Source: Microglena sp. YARC (Eukaryota > Chlorophyta > Chlorophyceae > Chlamydomonadales > Chlamydomonadaceae). Taken from it: a stretch of 64,000 bases of DNA. The stretch's first letter is position 1; the number at the start of each line of letters is the position of its first letter. The stretch covers positions 90,995,888 to 91,059,887 of the forward strand of contig CM039463.1 in NCBI GenBank assembly GCA_022414725.1, given 5' to 3'. A program made the position numbers and the translations under genes. Under the pieces are notes generated by a model. That model was not told the DNA's origin and did no database searches. It was given only the letters and a program-made list of their open reading frames with translations. Shown here one piece after another: positions 20,741-34,800 of this stretch.

Positions 20741-21910
20741 TATTATTTGCATGGCATCACCAACACACTGCTTGCATGGTCTTTTGTCTGCTTGCATGTA
20801 GGCACTCTGTTGGGGACATGAACGCCTTGTTGTTAACATGACATCACCAACACACTCCTTGCATGATCTTTTGTCTGCTTGCATGAAGGCACTCTGTTGT
20901 GGACATGCATATGCTATACTATTTGCATGGCATCACTAACACACTGCGTGCATGGTCTCCTGTCGGTTTGCATGGAGGGGCCAGGGACTACCATGTACTG
21001 CCTGGCATAGGCATTGTGTGCATCACCTTTATATGTCTGCTTGCATGACAGGACACATATGTACAGCCTGGCATAGGCATTGTGTACATCACCTTCATAT
21101 GTCTGCTTGCACGACGGAACATACATATGTACTGCAGAACATAGGCATTGTGTACATCACCTTCATATGTCTGCTTGCACGACGGAACATACATATGTAC
21201 TGCAGAACATAGGCATTGTGTACATCACCTTCATATGTCTGCTTGCACGACGGGACATACATATGTACTGCAGAACATAGGCATTGTGTACATCACCTTC
21301 ATATGTCTGCTTGCATGACGGGACACACATATGTACTGCAGAACATAGGCATTGTGTACATCACCTTCATATGTCTGCTTGCATGACAGGACACATATGT
21401 ACTGCCTGACAAAGGAATTGTGCACACCATATTTTATGATATGTTTCGCGAGTGAGACCAACTTATTTCTGTTTGTATGCATACATGCATGTATGTTTGT
21501 CTTTTTTCCTTTTTGTTTTTTGTCTGTTTGTCTGCTTATCTGTTCCTCTGATTTCTCTGTTTAAACGCTAGTTTGATAGTATGTTGGCGTGCTTGCTGTC
21601 TGTTTGTCTGTTTGCACGTTCGAAAGTCCATCCGTTTCTTCCGTTTTTTTATATTCGTACATTTGTCTGTTTGTCTATTTTGTGTGAATGACTTGGGACG
21701 ACCTACTAATGCACGGCATTTTTTTTGTGAGATATGGAACGCAATCCTGGTTAACAACACCATCAAACTGCTTTCATGACTAACAAACTGCTGGCATGAC
21801 TAACATATAGCGTGCATGACTAACAAACTGTTTGCATGACTAACAAACTGCTTGTTTGACTAAGAAACAGCTTGCATGACTAATGAACTGCTTGCATGAC
21901 TAACAAGCTG
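20735..21910. repeat. Minisatellites of 93, 68 and 20 bp
   Basis: About three units of GACATGAACGCCTT..TTGCATG sequence at 20730-20960. Six units of a 68-bp repeat around GGCATTGTGTACATCACCTT at 21005-21425 (starts at 21078, 21146, 21214 and on). T-rich unique sequence follows to 21770, then a 20-bp unit (GACTAACAAACTGCTTGCAT) at 21775-21910. Confidence 0.85.
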
Positions 21911-21933
21911 TTTGTACGCTCACCCACATTCAG

Positions 21934-22001
21934 GCAGCCGGCACCCTTTAGGGGACCTGCACGTCATCAGACTCGAGCAGCAGTGTTGGCCGAGAGCTCT
22001 G
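21934..22001 (+). CDS. Candidate transit-peptide exon of the TyrRS gene
   Basis: Flanked by ACATTCAG and a GTAGGT donor. Reads [20 protein letters not shown] and SS, starting in phase 2 and ending in phase 1, which fits the exon at 23029 exactly. The 3' edge (GAGAGCTCTG plus donor) is copied at about 22257-22280 and 22371-22394, as beside other exons here. Basic, hydroxylated and without acids until the end, as organelle leaders are. Confidence 0.45.
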
Positions 22002-25000
22002 GTAGGTCTAAGGTAGTATTTGTATGTAGGTATGGTAGCATGTGTGTAGGTCTGGTATGGTAGCATGTGCGTGTAGCTATGTTAGTATGTATGGTATGGT
22101 ATGGTAGTATGTATGGTATGGTAGTATGTATGGTAGCATGTGTATGAATGTCCAGGCTTTGTTGGTCTATGGTAGCTTGTTCATGTATCTTACAGTACAG
22201 GGGTTGCCAAGTTGGCTAAAGGCGAAGAACATGTGTACTGGGCTGATCTCATACAGTGTTGGATGAGAGCTCTGGTGGGTCTATGGTAGCATGTGCATGT
22301 ATGTTAACGTACAGGGGTTGCCAAGTTGGCTAAAGGCGAGGAACATGTGTACTGGGCTGATCTCATACAGTGTTGGATTAGAGCTCTGGTGGGCCTATGG
22401 TAGCATGTGCATGTATGTTACAGTACAGGCTGTGTTGGTTATATGGTAGGATGTGTAAATAAGGTGCCGTGGGTGGTTTTGGACGAGTGTAGACACCAAG
22501 CATCTGATTGGCACTGAGATAGGCATGAATAAGTCAACGCTCATTCAACCAGTACCCAGCATCCAACACCCTGCAACCAACAACCAACACCCTGCAACCA
22601 ACAACCAACACCCTGCAACCAACAACCAACACCCTGCGACCAACAACCAACACCCTGCAACCAACAACCAACACCCTGCAACCAACAACCAACACCCTGC
22701 AACCAACAACCAACACCCTGCAACCAACAACCAACACCCTGCAACCAACACCCAACACCCTGCAACCAACACCCAACAACCTGCGGCCAACACCCAACAC
22801 TCAGCGCTCATTCACCCAATGCCCAGCACTCAACAGCCAGAACCCAGCATCCACCACCCAACAACCCCCACCACCCACCACCCACCACCCACCCACCCAC
22901 TAGCAACACACTCACACCCAACAACCCCTTCACCCAACCTCCACCCATCACATACACCCAACCCCCAACACCCATTGACCCCCAACACCACCCACCCCAC
23001 CCCTCCCTCACTTAAGCCCCTTCTCCAGCCTCCGGTCGTTCTGGCATCGTCACAATCCTCAAGGAGAGGGGTCTGGTCCAGGAGGTGACGAGTGATGACC
23101 TGGACAAGATCTCCGAAACCGAGGATCTCTCCGTGTACTGCGGTTTCGATCCCACAGCTGACAGTCTGCACCTGGGCAACCTGCTGGGCATCATTGTACT
23201 GTCATGGTTCCAGAGGAGTGGGCATAGCCCCATGGCGCTGTTGGGGGGAGCCACTGGCAGGGTGGGGGACCCCTCAGGGCGGAGCTCGGAGAGGCCCATC
23301 TTGTCTGAGGAGCAAATTGAGCATAATGTACAATGTAGGTAAACAAATAGCGGATAACAACCTAAGATGTAGAGATACTACATACACATACATGTGTGTA
23401 TATATAAAGTGGGGGGCCCCTCAGGGTGGAGCTTGGAGAGGCCCATCTTGTCTGAGGAGCAAATTGAGCATAATGTGCAATGTAGGTCAACAAATAGCGG
23501 ATAACAACCTAACATGTAGAGATACTATATATGTATAAATGTGTGTATATATAGGGTGGGGCCCTCGGGGCGGAGCTCGGAGGGGCTCATCTTGTCTGAG
23601 GAGCAAATTGAGCATAATGTGCAATGTAGGTCAACAAATAGCGGATAACAACCTAACATGTAGAGATACTACATATATATATATATATATATAAATGTGT
23701 GAATATATAGGGTGGGGGACTCAGGGCGGAGCTCAGAGAGGCCCATCTTGTCTGAGGAGCAAATTGAGCATAATGTGCAATGTAGGTCAACAAATAGCGA
23801 ATAACAACGTTACATGTAGAAATACTACATATGTATAAATATGTGAAAATATAGGGTGGGGGACCCCTCAGGGCGGAGCTTGGAGAGGCCCATCTTGTCT
23901 GAGGAGCAAATTGAGCATAATGTGCAATGTAGGTAAACAAATAGTGGATAACAACGTAACATGTAGAAATGTTATATATTATCTCTATCTCTCTCCCTCT
24001 CTCTCTCTATATACATACTTAAATGTTTGTACATGTATATACATATAGACACACATTTAAGTAATGAGGTTCGTAGGTAAGCAAACATGGCATGCACATT
24101 GAGTATGCTGTGGATGGTAACTAAGCATGGTAGTCAACAAAAACAAAGCAAAATGAAAAAAAGAAAAACAACTCCAAACGAGCTCCAAACTACCGAATAT
24201 AAAGATGCTGGTATGTGATAAATGAGTGACAAGTGATGAACAGAGGTTCGGGTGTACATGAGTAGCAGTGGTGACTGGCTGAGTGGGTGGAAGGTGGGTT
24301 CGCTGCATGTGTGCACAAGCGAGCCTAGACATGGTAAGTTTGGGGTGGGGGGAGGTGGGGTTGAGGGCGTGTCTGTGAGGTGTGGGTGGGTGGGTGGGTG
24401 GGTGGGGGGGAGGGGGTAGGTGCATGCATGAGTGGTAGTGATAATGTATGGTATGTGAGAAATCAATGACTACGGAGGAGGTGCTAAGGTGAAAACCTCA
24501 ACTCTCACCCTCTCCCTCTCCCTCTCCCTCTCCCTCTCCCTCTCCCTCTCCCTCTCCCTCTCCCTCACCCTCACCCACCCTCACCCCCTCCCTCACCCCC
24601 TTCCTCACCCTCCCCAACCCTCACCCTCTCCTGTAGCCATCGGGAAGCTGCTCAACGACATCTTGATCCGCAACTGCCAGGCTGGCGGTGGCACCGTCCG
24701 AGTTGTCAACAATCTTGACTGGTTCGGTGGAATGGGCTTCCTCACGTTCTTACGGGAAGTGGGAAAGTTTGCACGTGTGGGCACCATGATGGCCAAGGAT
24801 TCAGTGAAGACACGCATGGAATCTGAGCAAGGTATTAGCTACACGGAGTTCACGTACCAGCTGTTGCAAGGATATGACTTTGTGCACCTCCAAAAAGAGG
24901 AGGGCGTGCGCGTGCAGGCAAGTCAACTGTTCAAACAGTGGATATTTCAATATGAATGGTAATGAATGATAATGAATATTCAGCCCAAATAGTCTGTATC

Positions 25001-28000
25001 TAAATGTATCGCTTGCGATTTGAAATAGTAAACTTTCCAAAAAGTGATTTGTAACAGAACTTCGAAAAAGTGATTAGAAAAAGTGAATTAAAACAGTAAA
25101 CTTTCCGGAAATTGGTTTGAAACAGTGGTTTGAAAAAGTGATTAGAAAAAGTGAATTAAAACAGTAAACTTTCCGAAAATTGGTTTGAAACAGTGGTTTG
25201 AAAAAGTGATTTGAAACAGTAAACAGATGCTTGGACCAGTGGCCAGATTTCATTTCACTACTGGACAACACGTTATACTGCCTTTTTTTGTATGCAGAGC
25301 CCACCCTTCTGGAGGGCGGGAGCCCCAGGGGTCACCCCGTTGTCTGTTTGTGCGACCGGTGACTGACGACCGGCGTTTGTTTGTGCGGCGGACACGAAGC
25401 CTGACACAGTAGTCAACTGTATCGTAACTTACTGGCGTATTTTGTTGCATATAAGTAGGGAACGGCAATATGATATCATGTCATCATATGATATCGTGAT
25501 ATGAGGGCGGTCTAGCTAGGCCAAAGTTTCCACTCATATATGATATCATATGATACAATTTGTATGATAGCATATCATATCATCTCGCCTTAGGTCAACT
25601 TCGTATGATTTGCCAGTCCCTACATAGAAGTTAACAGCGAGGATGTCATGCCTCAACTTCACTCTTCTACTCCCACCCACTCTCCCTCCAACACCCACTC
25701 TCGCTCCCACCCCCACCCACCCTCCCACCCCACCCTCACCTCCCTGCCCACTGATGGAACACCCACTCTCCCTCCCTCGCATCCCACCCCTCCCTCACCT
25801 CACCTCCCCACTAACTGATAAAACACCCACTCTCCCTCCCGCACCCACTCTCCCTCCCACCCCCACCCCACCCTCACCTTCCCTGCCCACTGATGGAACA
25901 CCCACTCTCCCCCCTCCCACCCCACCCCTCCCTCACCTCACCTCCCCACCCACTGATAAAACACCCACTCTCCCTCCCTCCCACACCACTCTCCCTCTCA
26001 ACGCAACCTGCAATGCAGATTGGTGGCAGTGACCAGTGGGGCAACATCACGGCTGGCACTGACCTCATTCGCTTCAACCCCCCCACCCTCCCCCCCCATA
26101 TAACCCACCTCCCCACCCACATAACCCACCCCCACTCTCCCTCTGCTTTTTGTGCGACATATCTGTGTGGGTCGAACCCATATCCTTGTTGTTTACTTGA
26201 CTAGCACTTAGAATGCCAACCCACCCTGCGCACGCACACCACTACACTTCACAACACGCACCAGCATGCCACCACACCACACCATAGTAGGGTGCCCCAG
26301 AGGGTCCCCTGGAGGTTGGCCCAGGGGGTGGGGTCATATGAGTCAAGTAGCAATAGCAGCGTCCTTAATGAAAGATGCACAAGCAGGTGCTTACTTATCC
26401 GTACAATTTAATATTTGGGGGGTCAAGAATCAATATAGCACGACTATTACGCATTAATCTTTCATTTGTTACTCATGAGTTATTGCATAATGCATTCTGC
26501 TTGACTTTGAAACGTTTGTGCAAATGGCATTATTATTAAACTTGGTGGCCTGTAAGGCTAATGAAGTTAGTAGCTCACTGACTCTCCCAAGTTCCATTGC
26601 CGAGGCTGCAGTTGCTACTGCGCAATCTGCAAGTACTAGTGCAAAACAGCAGATTTCCTTGTCAAGCACAATGCGATGATGCAATGAGCTGCGAGAGGCA
26701 CTGAGATGCGAATCGTCCAAGGGGAAATCTTAGACATGCTCCAGATCCCTAGATTGAGTCCACAGGACAGGAGGGAAACGACAAATGAAAACACTGCGTC
26801 CACAGTCCGCAACCCTGAGATCCGTACGCGAAAAAGTGCCCTCCGAGGTAATCCGCCCCCGTCGAGAATCGAACACTTAGGTGTCAGGGCAGTCAGTTTA
26901 ACCGGCTAATTTGACTGGTTTTCTTAAGAAAATGTGAAGAAACAGCACAATTTCTCGTCCATTGCATAGGTCTGTGCCCCCTAGGGGGGCTACCAGCACC
27001 ACACCACACCACACCATATGACACCACACACAACCACACTACTATGCAATGCAGATCGGTGGCAGTGACCAGTGGGGCAACATCACAGCTGGCACTGATC
27101 TCATTCGCAAGCTACTGGGTAAAGAGGGTGAGGAGGAGCCAGAGCAGTGCTTCGGACTCACTTTCCCCCTTCTGGGTAAGGATTCCTGTTAATCTGTCGC
27201 TGGCGCATTTTATCTGTGGCACGTATCCCATGTTATCCCATTTTATCTGTGGCAACTGTATGGCACTGTATCCTGTATCTGCTGTTATCCGCAACCTGTA
27301 TTCATGTTATCCATTTTATCTGTGGCACTGTATCCATGTAACCTGTTGTCCATGTTATCCGCTGTTATCCGCAACCTGTATTCATGTTATCCATTTTATC
27401 TGTGGCACTGTATCCATGTAACCTGTTGTCCATGTTATCCGCTGTTATCCGCAACCTGTATCATGTTATCCATTTTATCTGTGGCACTGTATCCATGTAA
27501 ACCTGTTGTCCATGTTATCCGCTGTTATCCGCAACGTGTATTCATGTTATCCATTTTATCTGTTGGCACTGTATCCATGTAACCTGTTGTCCATGTTATC
27601 CGCTGTTATCCGCAACCTGTATTCATGTTATCCATTTTATCTGTGGCACTGTATCCATGTAACCTGTTGTCCATGTTATCCGCTGTTATCCGCAACCTGT
27701 ATTCATGTTATCCATTTTATCTGTGGCACTGTATCCATGTAACCTGTTGTCCATGTTATCCGCTGTTATCCGCAACCTGTATTCATGTTATCCATTTTAT
27801 CTGTGGCACTGTATCCATGAAACCTGTTGTCCATGTTATCTGCTGTTATCCGCAACCTGTATTCATGTTATCCATTTTATCTGTGGCACTGTATCCATGT
27901 AACTGTTGTCCATGTTATCTGCTGTTATCCGCAACCTGTATTCATGTTATCCATTTTATCTGTGGCACTGTATCCATGTAACCTGTTGTCCATGTTATCT

Positions 28001-28709
28001 GCTGTTATCCGCAACCTGTATTCATGTTATCCATTTTATCTGTGGCACTGTATCCATGAAACCTGTTGTCCATGTTATCTGCTGTTATCCGCAACCTGTA
28101 TTCATGTTATCCATTTTATCTGTGGCACTGTATCCATGTAACCTGTTGTCCATGTTATCTGCTGTTTATCCGCAAACCTGTATTCATGTTATCCATTTTA
28201 TCTGTGGCACTGTATCCATGTAACCTGTTGTCCATGTTATCTGCTGTTATCCGCAACTTGTATTCATGTTATCCATTTTATCTGTGGCACTGTATCCATG
28301 TAACCTGTTATCCATGTTATCTGCTGTTATCCGCAACCTGTATTCATGTTATCCATTTTATCTGTGGCACGTTATCCATGTAACATGTTATCTATGTTAT
28401 CCATGATATCCGCTATTATCTGCAGGGTACTATATGACGCGCGCTATTGTGTGCTAGTGCACAAGGTTTTGGATCCCGGCTGCGCGATTGAAGCAATTTT
28501 AAACCCTCTTTAGGCGCAGCGCGCAGATTTCCGTTATAAGTTGTGACAAAAGTACAACCCCCAAAGGAGGCAGTTGCGTTCTTATCCATAATTTGGTACC
28601 TACATGCAAATCAGAGTGATACGCGGAGGTAATTTTGAAAATTTGAGACTTAGACCTCTGCTTTAGACTGTGACCTGCATTAAAATTAAATGAAAACCCC
28701 TGCCTGCCC

Positions 28710-28801
<92 letters not shown>

Positions 28802-31800
28802 AAAGCAACTTCTGTTTGTCCCCACTGCCGCATCCTTCCGCCCATCCATCGGCACTCCCACTTAAAAGTCGATTTGGGCTTTTCTTAGCAGCTTCTTGGC
28901 AGCTCCTTAAGCCTGCCACTGGGTTAAGCTCCACGATTTAGATGATCGTGTCAGCTTCCAGGTGCCCGAGGTTGATTTAGTAAAGGCTGGATAGCCAGCC
29001 AAGGTATCTGCCTAGAAGCTGATGGTCATAACTAAAAAGACAAGTCCTAGTCAGTTTTGCAAGCGGCGCGGAAATTGGCGGGGAGGTTGGCAACAGAACT
29101 ACAGGTGGCAACGGACTGGAGCTGACCGAAGCCAGTTAGTTATGAGACAGTAGGCTGACGTGTCTGGCTTCGTTTTTTCAGTCGGTCCGTCACACAAACG
29201 GACATCGGGGTGAATCTGGGGGCTCCTGTCCCCCTGAAGAGGGGGCTCCGCCAAGAACCTGTATTCTCACTTTCCGCATTCTTAAACCCACCCATCTACT
29301 CTCCCCCTTCTGGTTGATAGCGAAGGCCGCAAGTTTGGTAAATCAGTTGGTGGAGCCATCTGGTTGTCCCCAGACCGGCTGTCACCCTACAAGTTCTATC
29401 AGCATCTCTTCTCAATAACTGATGCCGATATCCCTCGCTTCTTGAAGATGCTCACCTTTCTACCCCTTGAAGAGGTAAGAGCCGGGCATGGGCTTGTATG
29501 GTTATATGTGATATGATGTGATATGATGTGATGTGATATGATGTGATATGATATTATATGATGTGGAATAATATGATATTATATGACTTGGCCTTATGTA
29601 GAGCTGTGTGTTGGAATCTGGCTGTAACCAAACCACCTGTCACCCTACAAGATCTATCAGCATCTCTTCTCAATAACTGATGCCGATATCTCTCGCTTCC
29701 TGAAGATGCTCACCTTCCTTCCCCTTGAGGAGGTAAGAGCCGGGCATGGGCTTGTATAGTTATATGTGATATGATGTGATGTGACATGATGTGATATGAT
29801 ATTATATGATGTGGAATAATATGATATTATATGACTTGGCCTTATGTAGACCTGTGTGTTGGGATCTGGCTGTCTCCAGACCTCCTGTTACCCTACAAGT
29901 TCCATCAGCATCTCTTCTCAATAACTGATGCCGATATCCCTCGCTTTCTGAAGATGCTCACCTTCCTACCCCTTGAGGAGGTAGGAGCCTGGCGTGGGCT
30001 CATATAGTTATAGATACGATAAAATATGATAGGATAGGGTGTGATGTGATATGACATGGCCTTATGTACATACATGTGTTAGGATCTGCCTTTCACCAGT
30101 CCGCTTGTCACAATACAAGTTTGATAAGCATATCTAGCCCTGTACACCTCTTTTGCTCTTCTCCGTTACCGATGCCGACGTCCCTTACTTCCTCAGCATG
30201 CTCACCTTCCTGCCCATTTGGTGAGGTGTTCATTAAGGGCCATATGTAGCTTCTAGCCATCCCTGTGGATGTGCAAATGATCGCCTACCTCCTGGTATGT
30301 GGGGGCTGGTAGGAGGTGGCCATTAAGTGTTAAGGGCCATATCTAGCTTCTATTCAGATCCAGTAGCCATCCCTGTTTTTTGACAGACAGATACAACAGA
30401 TAAACAAAAACATATGTGTCAAAACATGCTCACCTTCCTACCCATGGAGGAGGTCAGATCTGGGCTATGATCTGGTTTGGCCTTAGGTGCATACGTGTGT
30501 TGCCGTGAGCAAAACTCTCATTCATGAGCCAAAATGCGCGTCTCAATTGGAGTCCAGTAGGACACCAGGGAAAATATGATGATCATCATCATCAGCAGCA
30601 GCAGCAGCAGCCTACATCTACGTCACCAATGTAACAGCACTTCAAAAATATGTGGTTGGGATGTGAAACATAACGTTCTGATCAACCCTGCTGCCCGCCA
30701 CTGCGTTATCCCATTAGGTGGATGTGATTGTGGCCTCCATGTCTGACCCTGAGTACAAGCCAAACACAGCACAGCGTCGATTGGCTGAGGAGGTGACGCG
30801 CTTTGTGCATGGGGAGGAGGGTCTGCAGCAGGCCTTGAAGACTACGGAGGTACGTACTCAGTCAGCTATATGGGTGTGGAATGGGGCTGTGATCTATATC
30901 TGTATCTGTATTTTGTGCCCAGGGAAGCGGGCCTGCAGCAGGCCTTGAAAACTACAGGGTTATGTGACGATTTGTAGGGATGTGATATGGGGGTATGATC
31001 TGCCATCATGGGGAGGAGGGCCTGCAGTAGGCTTCGAAGGCTACAGAGGTATGCACTTGATCAGTTATAGGGGTGTGGAATGGGGCTGTGATCTGTATTT
31101 TGTGCGCAAGGAGGAGAGCCTGCAGCAGGCATTAAAGACTTCAGGGGTGGGTGACCATTTGTAGGGATGTGGTATGGGGGTATGATCTGCCATCATGGGG
31201 AGGAGGGCCTGCAGCAGGCTTCGAAGGCTACAGAGGTATGTACTCGATCAGTTATAGGGATGTGGAATGGGGCTGTGATCTGTGTTTCGTGCGCAAGAAG
31301 GAGAGCCTGCAGCAGGCCTTGATGGATACAGGGGTATGTGACGATTTGTATGGATGTGGTATGGGGGTATGATCTGCCATCATGAGGAGGGGGGTCTGCA
31401 GGAGGCTGCGAAGGCTACAGAGGTATGTACTCGATCATTTATAGGGGTGTGGAATGGAGCTGTGATCTGTATTTTGTGCGCAAGGAGGAGAGCCTGCAGC
31501 AGGCATTAAAGACTTCAGGGGTGGGTGACTATTTGTAGGGATGTGGTATGGGGGTATGATCTGCCATCATGGGGAGGAGGGCCTGCAGCAGGCTTCGAAG
31601 GCTACAGAGGTATGTACTTGATCAGTTATAGGGGTGTGGAATGGGGCTGTGATCTGTGTTTCGTGCGCAAGAAGGAGAGCCTGCAGCAGGCATTAAAGAC
31701 TTCAGGGGTGGGTGACCATTTGTAGGGATGTGGTATGGGGGTATGATCTGCCATCATGGGGAGGAGGGCCTGCAGCAGGCTTCGAAGGCTACAGAGGTAT

Positions 31801-34800
31801 GTACTCGATCAGTTATAGGGATGTGGAATGGGGCTGTGATCTGTGTTTCGTGCGCAAGAAGGAGAGCCTGCAGCAGGCCTTGATGGATACAGGGGTATGT
31901 GACGATTTGTATGGATGTGGTATGGGGGTATGATCTGCCATCATGAGGAGGGGGGTCTGCAGGAGGCTGCGAAGGCTACAGAGGTATGTACTTGATCAGT
32001 TATAGGGGTGTGGAATGGAGCTGTGATCAGTATTTTGTGCGCAAGGAGGAGAGCCTGCAGCAGGCATTAAAGACTTCAGGGGTGGGTGACCATTTGTAGG
32101 GATGTGGTATGGGGGTATGATCTGCCATCATGGGGAGGAGGGCCTGCATCAGGCTTCGAGGGCTACAGAGGTATGTACTCGATCAGTTATAGGGGTGTGG
32201 AATGGAGCTGTGATCTGTATTTCGTGCGCAGGGAAGAGGGTCTGCAGCAGGCCTCGAAGGCTGCAGAGGCAGGTGACTGAACAGTCATAGGGATATGGTC
32301 TGGGGATGAAATCTGCCATCATGGGGGCGAATGGGCAGCAACAGAGGGCAGTAAGAGCTGCCAGCCCTAATTTGGATTTGGCAAGACTATTTTGAGCCTG
32401 GGGTGCTCAGCCACTTTGCCACTCTGCAGCTCGCTGTCGACCCTTATTGTCTTCCGGATAAGCGTCTACATGGATCCCCATCTTCAGGGGAAATCTTCAA
32501 CAGCGCCGCAAACCCTACTTTCCGAGGGTTTTGCGCTACGCTCCAGGTATCCTCTCAGGGCTTTTTGTTCTGCTCTAAAATAGCGATCGCTAGTTTTGAC
32601 CTCGTTTTGGCCAAATTATCGATATAAAATGTACATTTTTTGTTGCCCTAAATGGCCCTTAAAAAGCTATGAAAGGCTATAAAAGCTATAAAAAGCATAA
32701 AAATGCTGTCCCTGGAGGAGGCCTAAATCCATGAAGCTAGAAAAAACCAATTTCAGTTTTGAAAAAAAAGCTGTATCCTCTGTTATCTAACATATGTATC
32801 CCACGCTGTGGTTGCAGACTCTCAAGCCAGGCAGTGACACAAAGCTTGATATCAATACCTTGGAGGCTGTGGCTGGTGACCCCTCCTCTGCCACCCTCCC
32901 ATGTTGCTAGGTTGCACTCGCACTGCTTGCTCACTGTGCTCACTGTTCAACCCTTTGGCAATCAACATACAGGTGGCTTGGCTTGATGTTTGGTTGCACC
33001 CACACTGCTTGCTCACTGTGCTCACTGTTCAACCCTTTGGCAATCAACATACAGGTGGCTTGGCTTGATGTTTGGTTGCACCCACACTGCTTGCTCACTG
33101 TGCTCACTGTTCAACCCTTTGGCAATCAACATACAGGTGGCTTGGCTTGATGTTTGGTTGCACCCACACTGCTTGCTCACTGTGCTCACTGTTCAACCCT
33201 TTGGCAATCAGCATACAGGTGGCTTGGCTTGATGTTTGGTTGCACCCACACTGCTTGCTCACTGTGCTCACTGTTCAACCCTTTGGCAATCAACATACAG
33301 GTGGCTTGGCTGGATGTTTGGTTGCACCCACACTGCTTGCTCACTGTGCTCACTGTTCAACCCTTTGGCAATCAACATACAGGTGGCTTGGCTTGATGTT
33401 TGGTTGCACCCACACTGGTTGCTCACTGTGCTCACTGTTCAACCCTTTGGCAATCAACATACAGGTGGCTTGGCTTGATTTTTGGTTGCACCCACACTGC
33501 TTGCTCACTGTGCTCACTGTTCAACCCTTTGGCAATCAACATACAGGTGGCTTGGCTTGATGTTTGGTTGCACCCACACTGCTTGCTCACTGTGCTCACT
33601 GTTCAACCCTTTGGCAATCAACATACAGGTGGCTTGGCTTGATGTTTGGTTGCACCCACACTGGTTGCTCACTGTGCTCACTGTTCAACCCTTTGGCAAT
33701 CAACATACAGGTGGCTTGGCTTGATGTTTGGTTGTACCCACACTGCGTGCTCACTGTGCTCACTGTTCAACCCTTTGGCAATCAACATACAGGTGGCTTG
33801 TCTTAATGTTAGGTTGCACCCACACTGCTTGCTCACCGTGCTCACTGTTCAACCCTTTGGCTTCAACATTCATATCCCTTCTCTGTGGTTGCAGGCCCTC
33901 AAGCCAGGCAGTGACACAAAGCTGGATGTCAACACCTTGGAGGCTGTGGCTGATGACGCTCCCTCTGCCACCCTTCCAAGGGATCAGGTGGCGAACTGCC
34001 AAGTGATTGACATCATGGTGGCCGTTCAGCTCCAGACCAGCAAGGGAGCAGGGAGAAAGTGAGTAGGATGGTGACTGTTTTGGGCTGAGCCCCCCCCCCC
34101 CCCTTCCCCCCCCCTCAGGGGTCTGGGAGCCCCCATGGTTACCCATCTGTCCGTTTGCTTGTCACCCTGGCCCTAGCTAGGTTGTAAACCCTATCTTTGG
34201 CCTCTCCCTCTATGCGACGCCAATTTTACGCATCCCTTGCGAAGCGACTTGGACGACTTGGACGACTTGCGTGGCCTGTAGTAGGTATATCTAGGGAACG
34301 GCAATATGATATCATATGATGCCGGCAGTCTGACTCGGCTAAAGTTACCGTTATATACAATATCATATGATGCAGTTTGTATGATATCATATGATATCGT
34401 GCTCGCCTTTTGTCAAAATCATATGATATGCCGGTTCCTAGGTATATCTAAGTACCTTAGTTCCATTCCAGGGGGTAGCCAATTAGGCTAAATGTACCTA
34501 CCCATCCTCAAATAAAGCTGATTCTAGACTATCCGTAAGGGCCACAAACAAGGGCCTTCTGTTAGATCCACTCAGCATTGCTCAGCAGCCACCATTATTG
34601 CTTTTATGCAAATGTACTGTTTTTTATCAAGTAGATACTTCTTCTCTTCTGACTCTTGACAGAACGCACACAAACAAACAAACACAAACACGCAAACTAA
34701 CACAAACACGCAAACTAACACAAACGAGCAAACTATATACTAACCACCTATGAACTTCCTCTCAAACCAATCCCCAGGATGATCAAGGGCGGTGGTGTGC

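Noticed and set aside
22525..23088. ORF of 187 codons rich in NNQHPAT
   Set aside because: It is the 21-bp satellite in frame, and it reaches the TyrRS exon in the wrong frame.
26019..26072. A second [16 protein letters not shown] exon as evidence for two TyrRS genes
   Set aside because: It lacks the rest of the exon and a donor, and lies in the intron before the complete copy at 27055-27175. A duplicated exon edge explains it.
26850..26905. A tRNA on the minus strand (GTTCGATTCTCGAC T-arm-like sequence, GACAC in an anticodon-like loop)
   Set aside because: No matching acceptor stem or D arm could be paired; at best a decayed relic.
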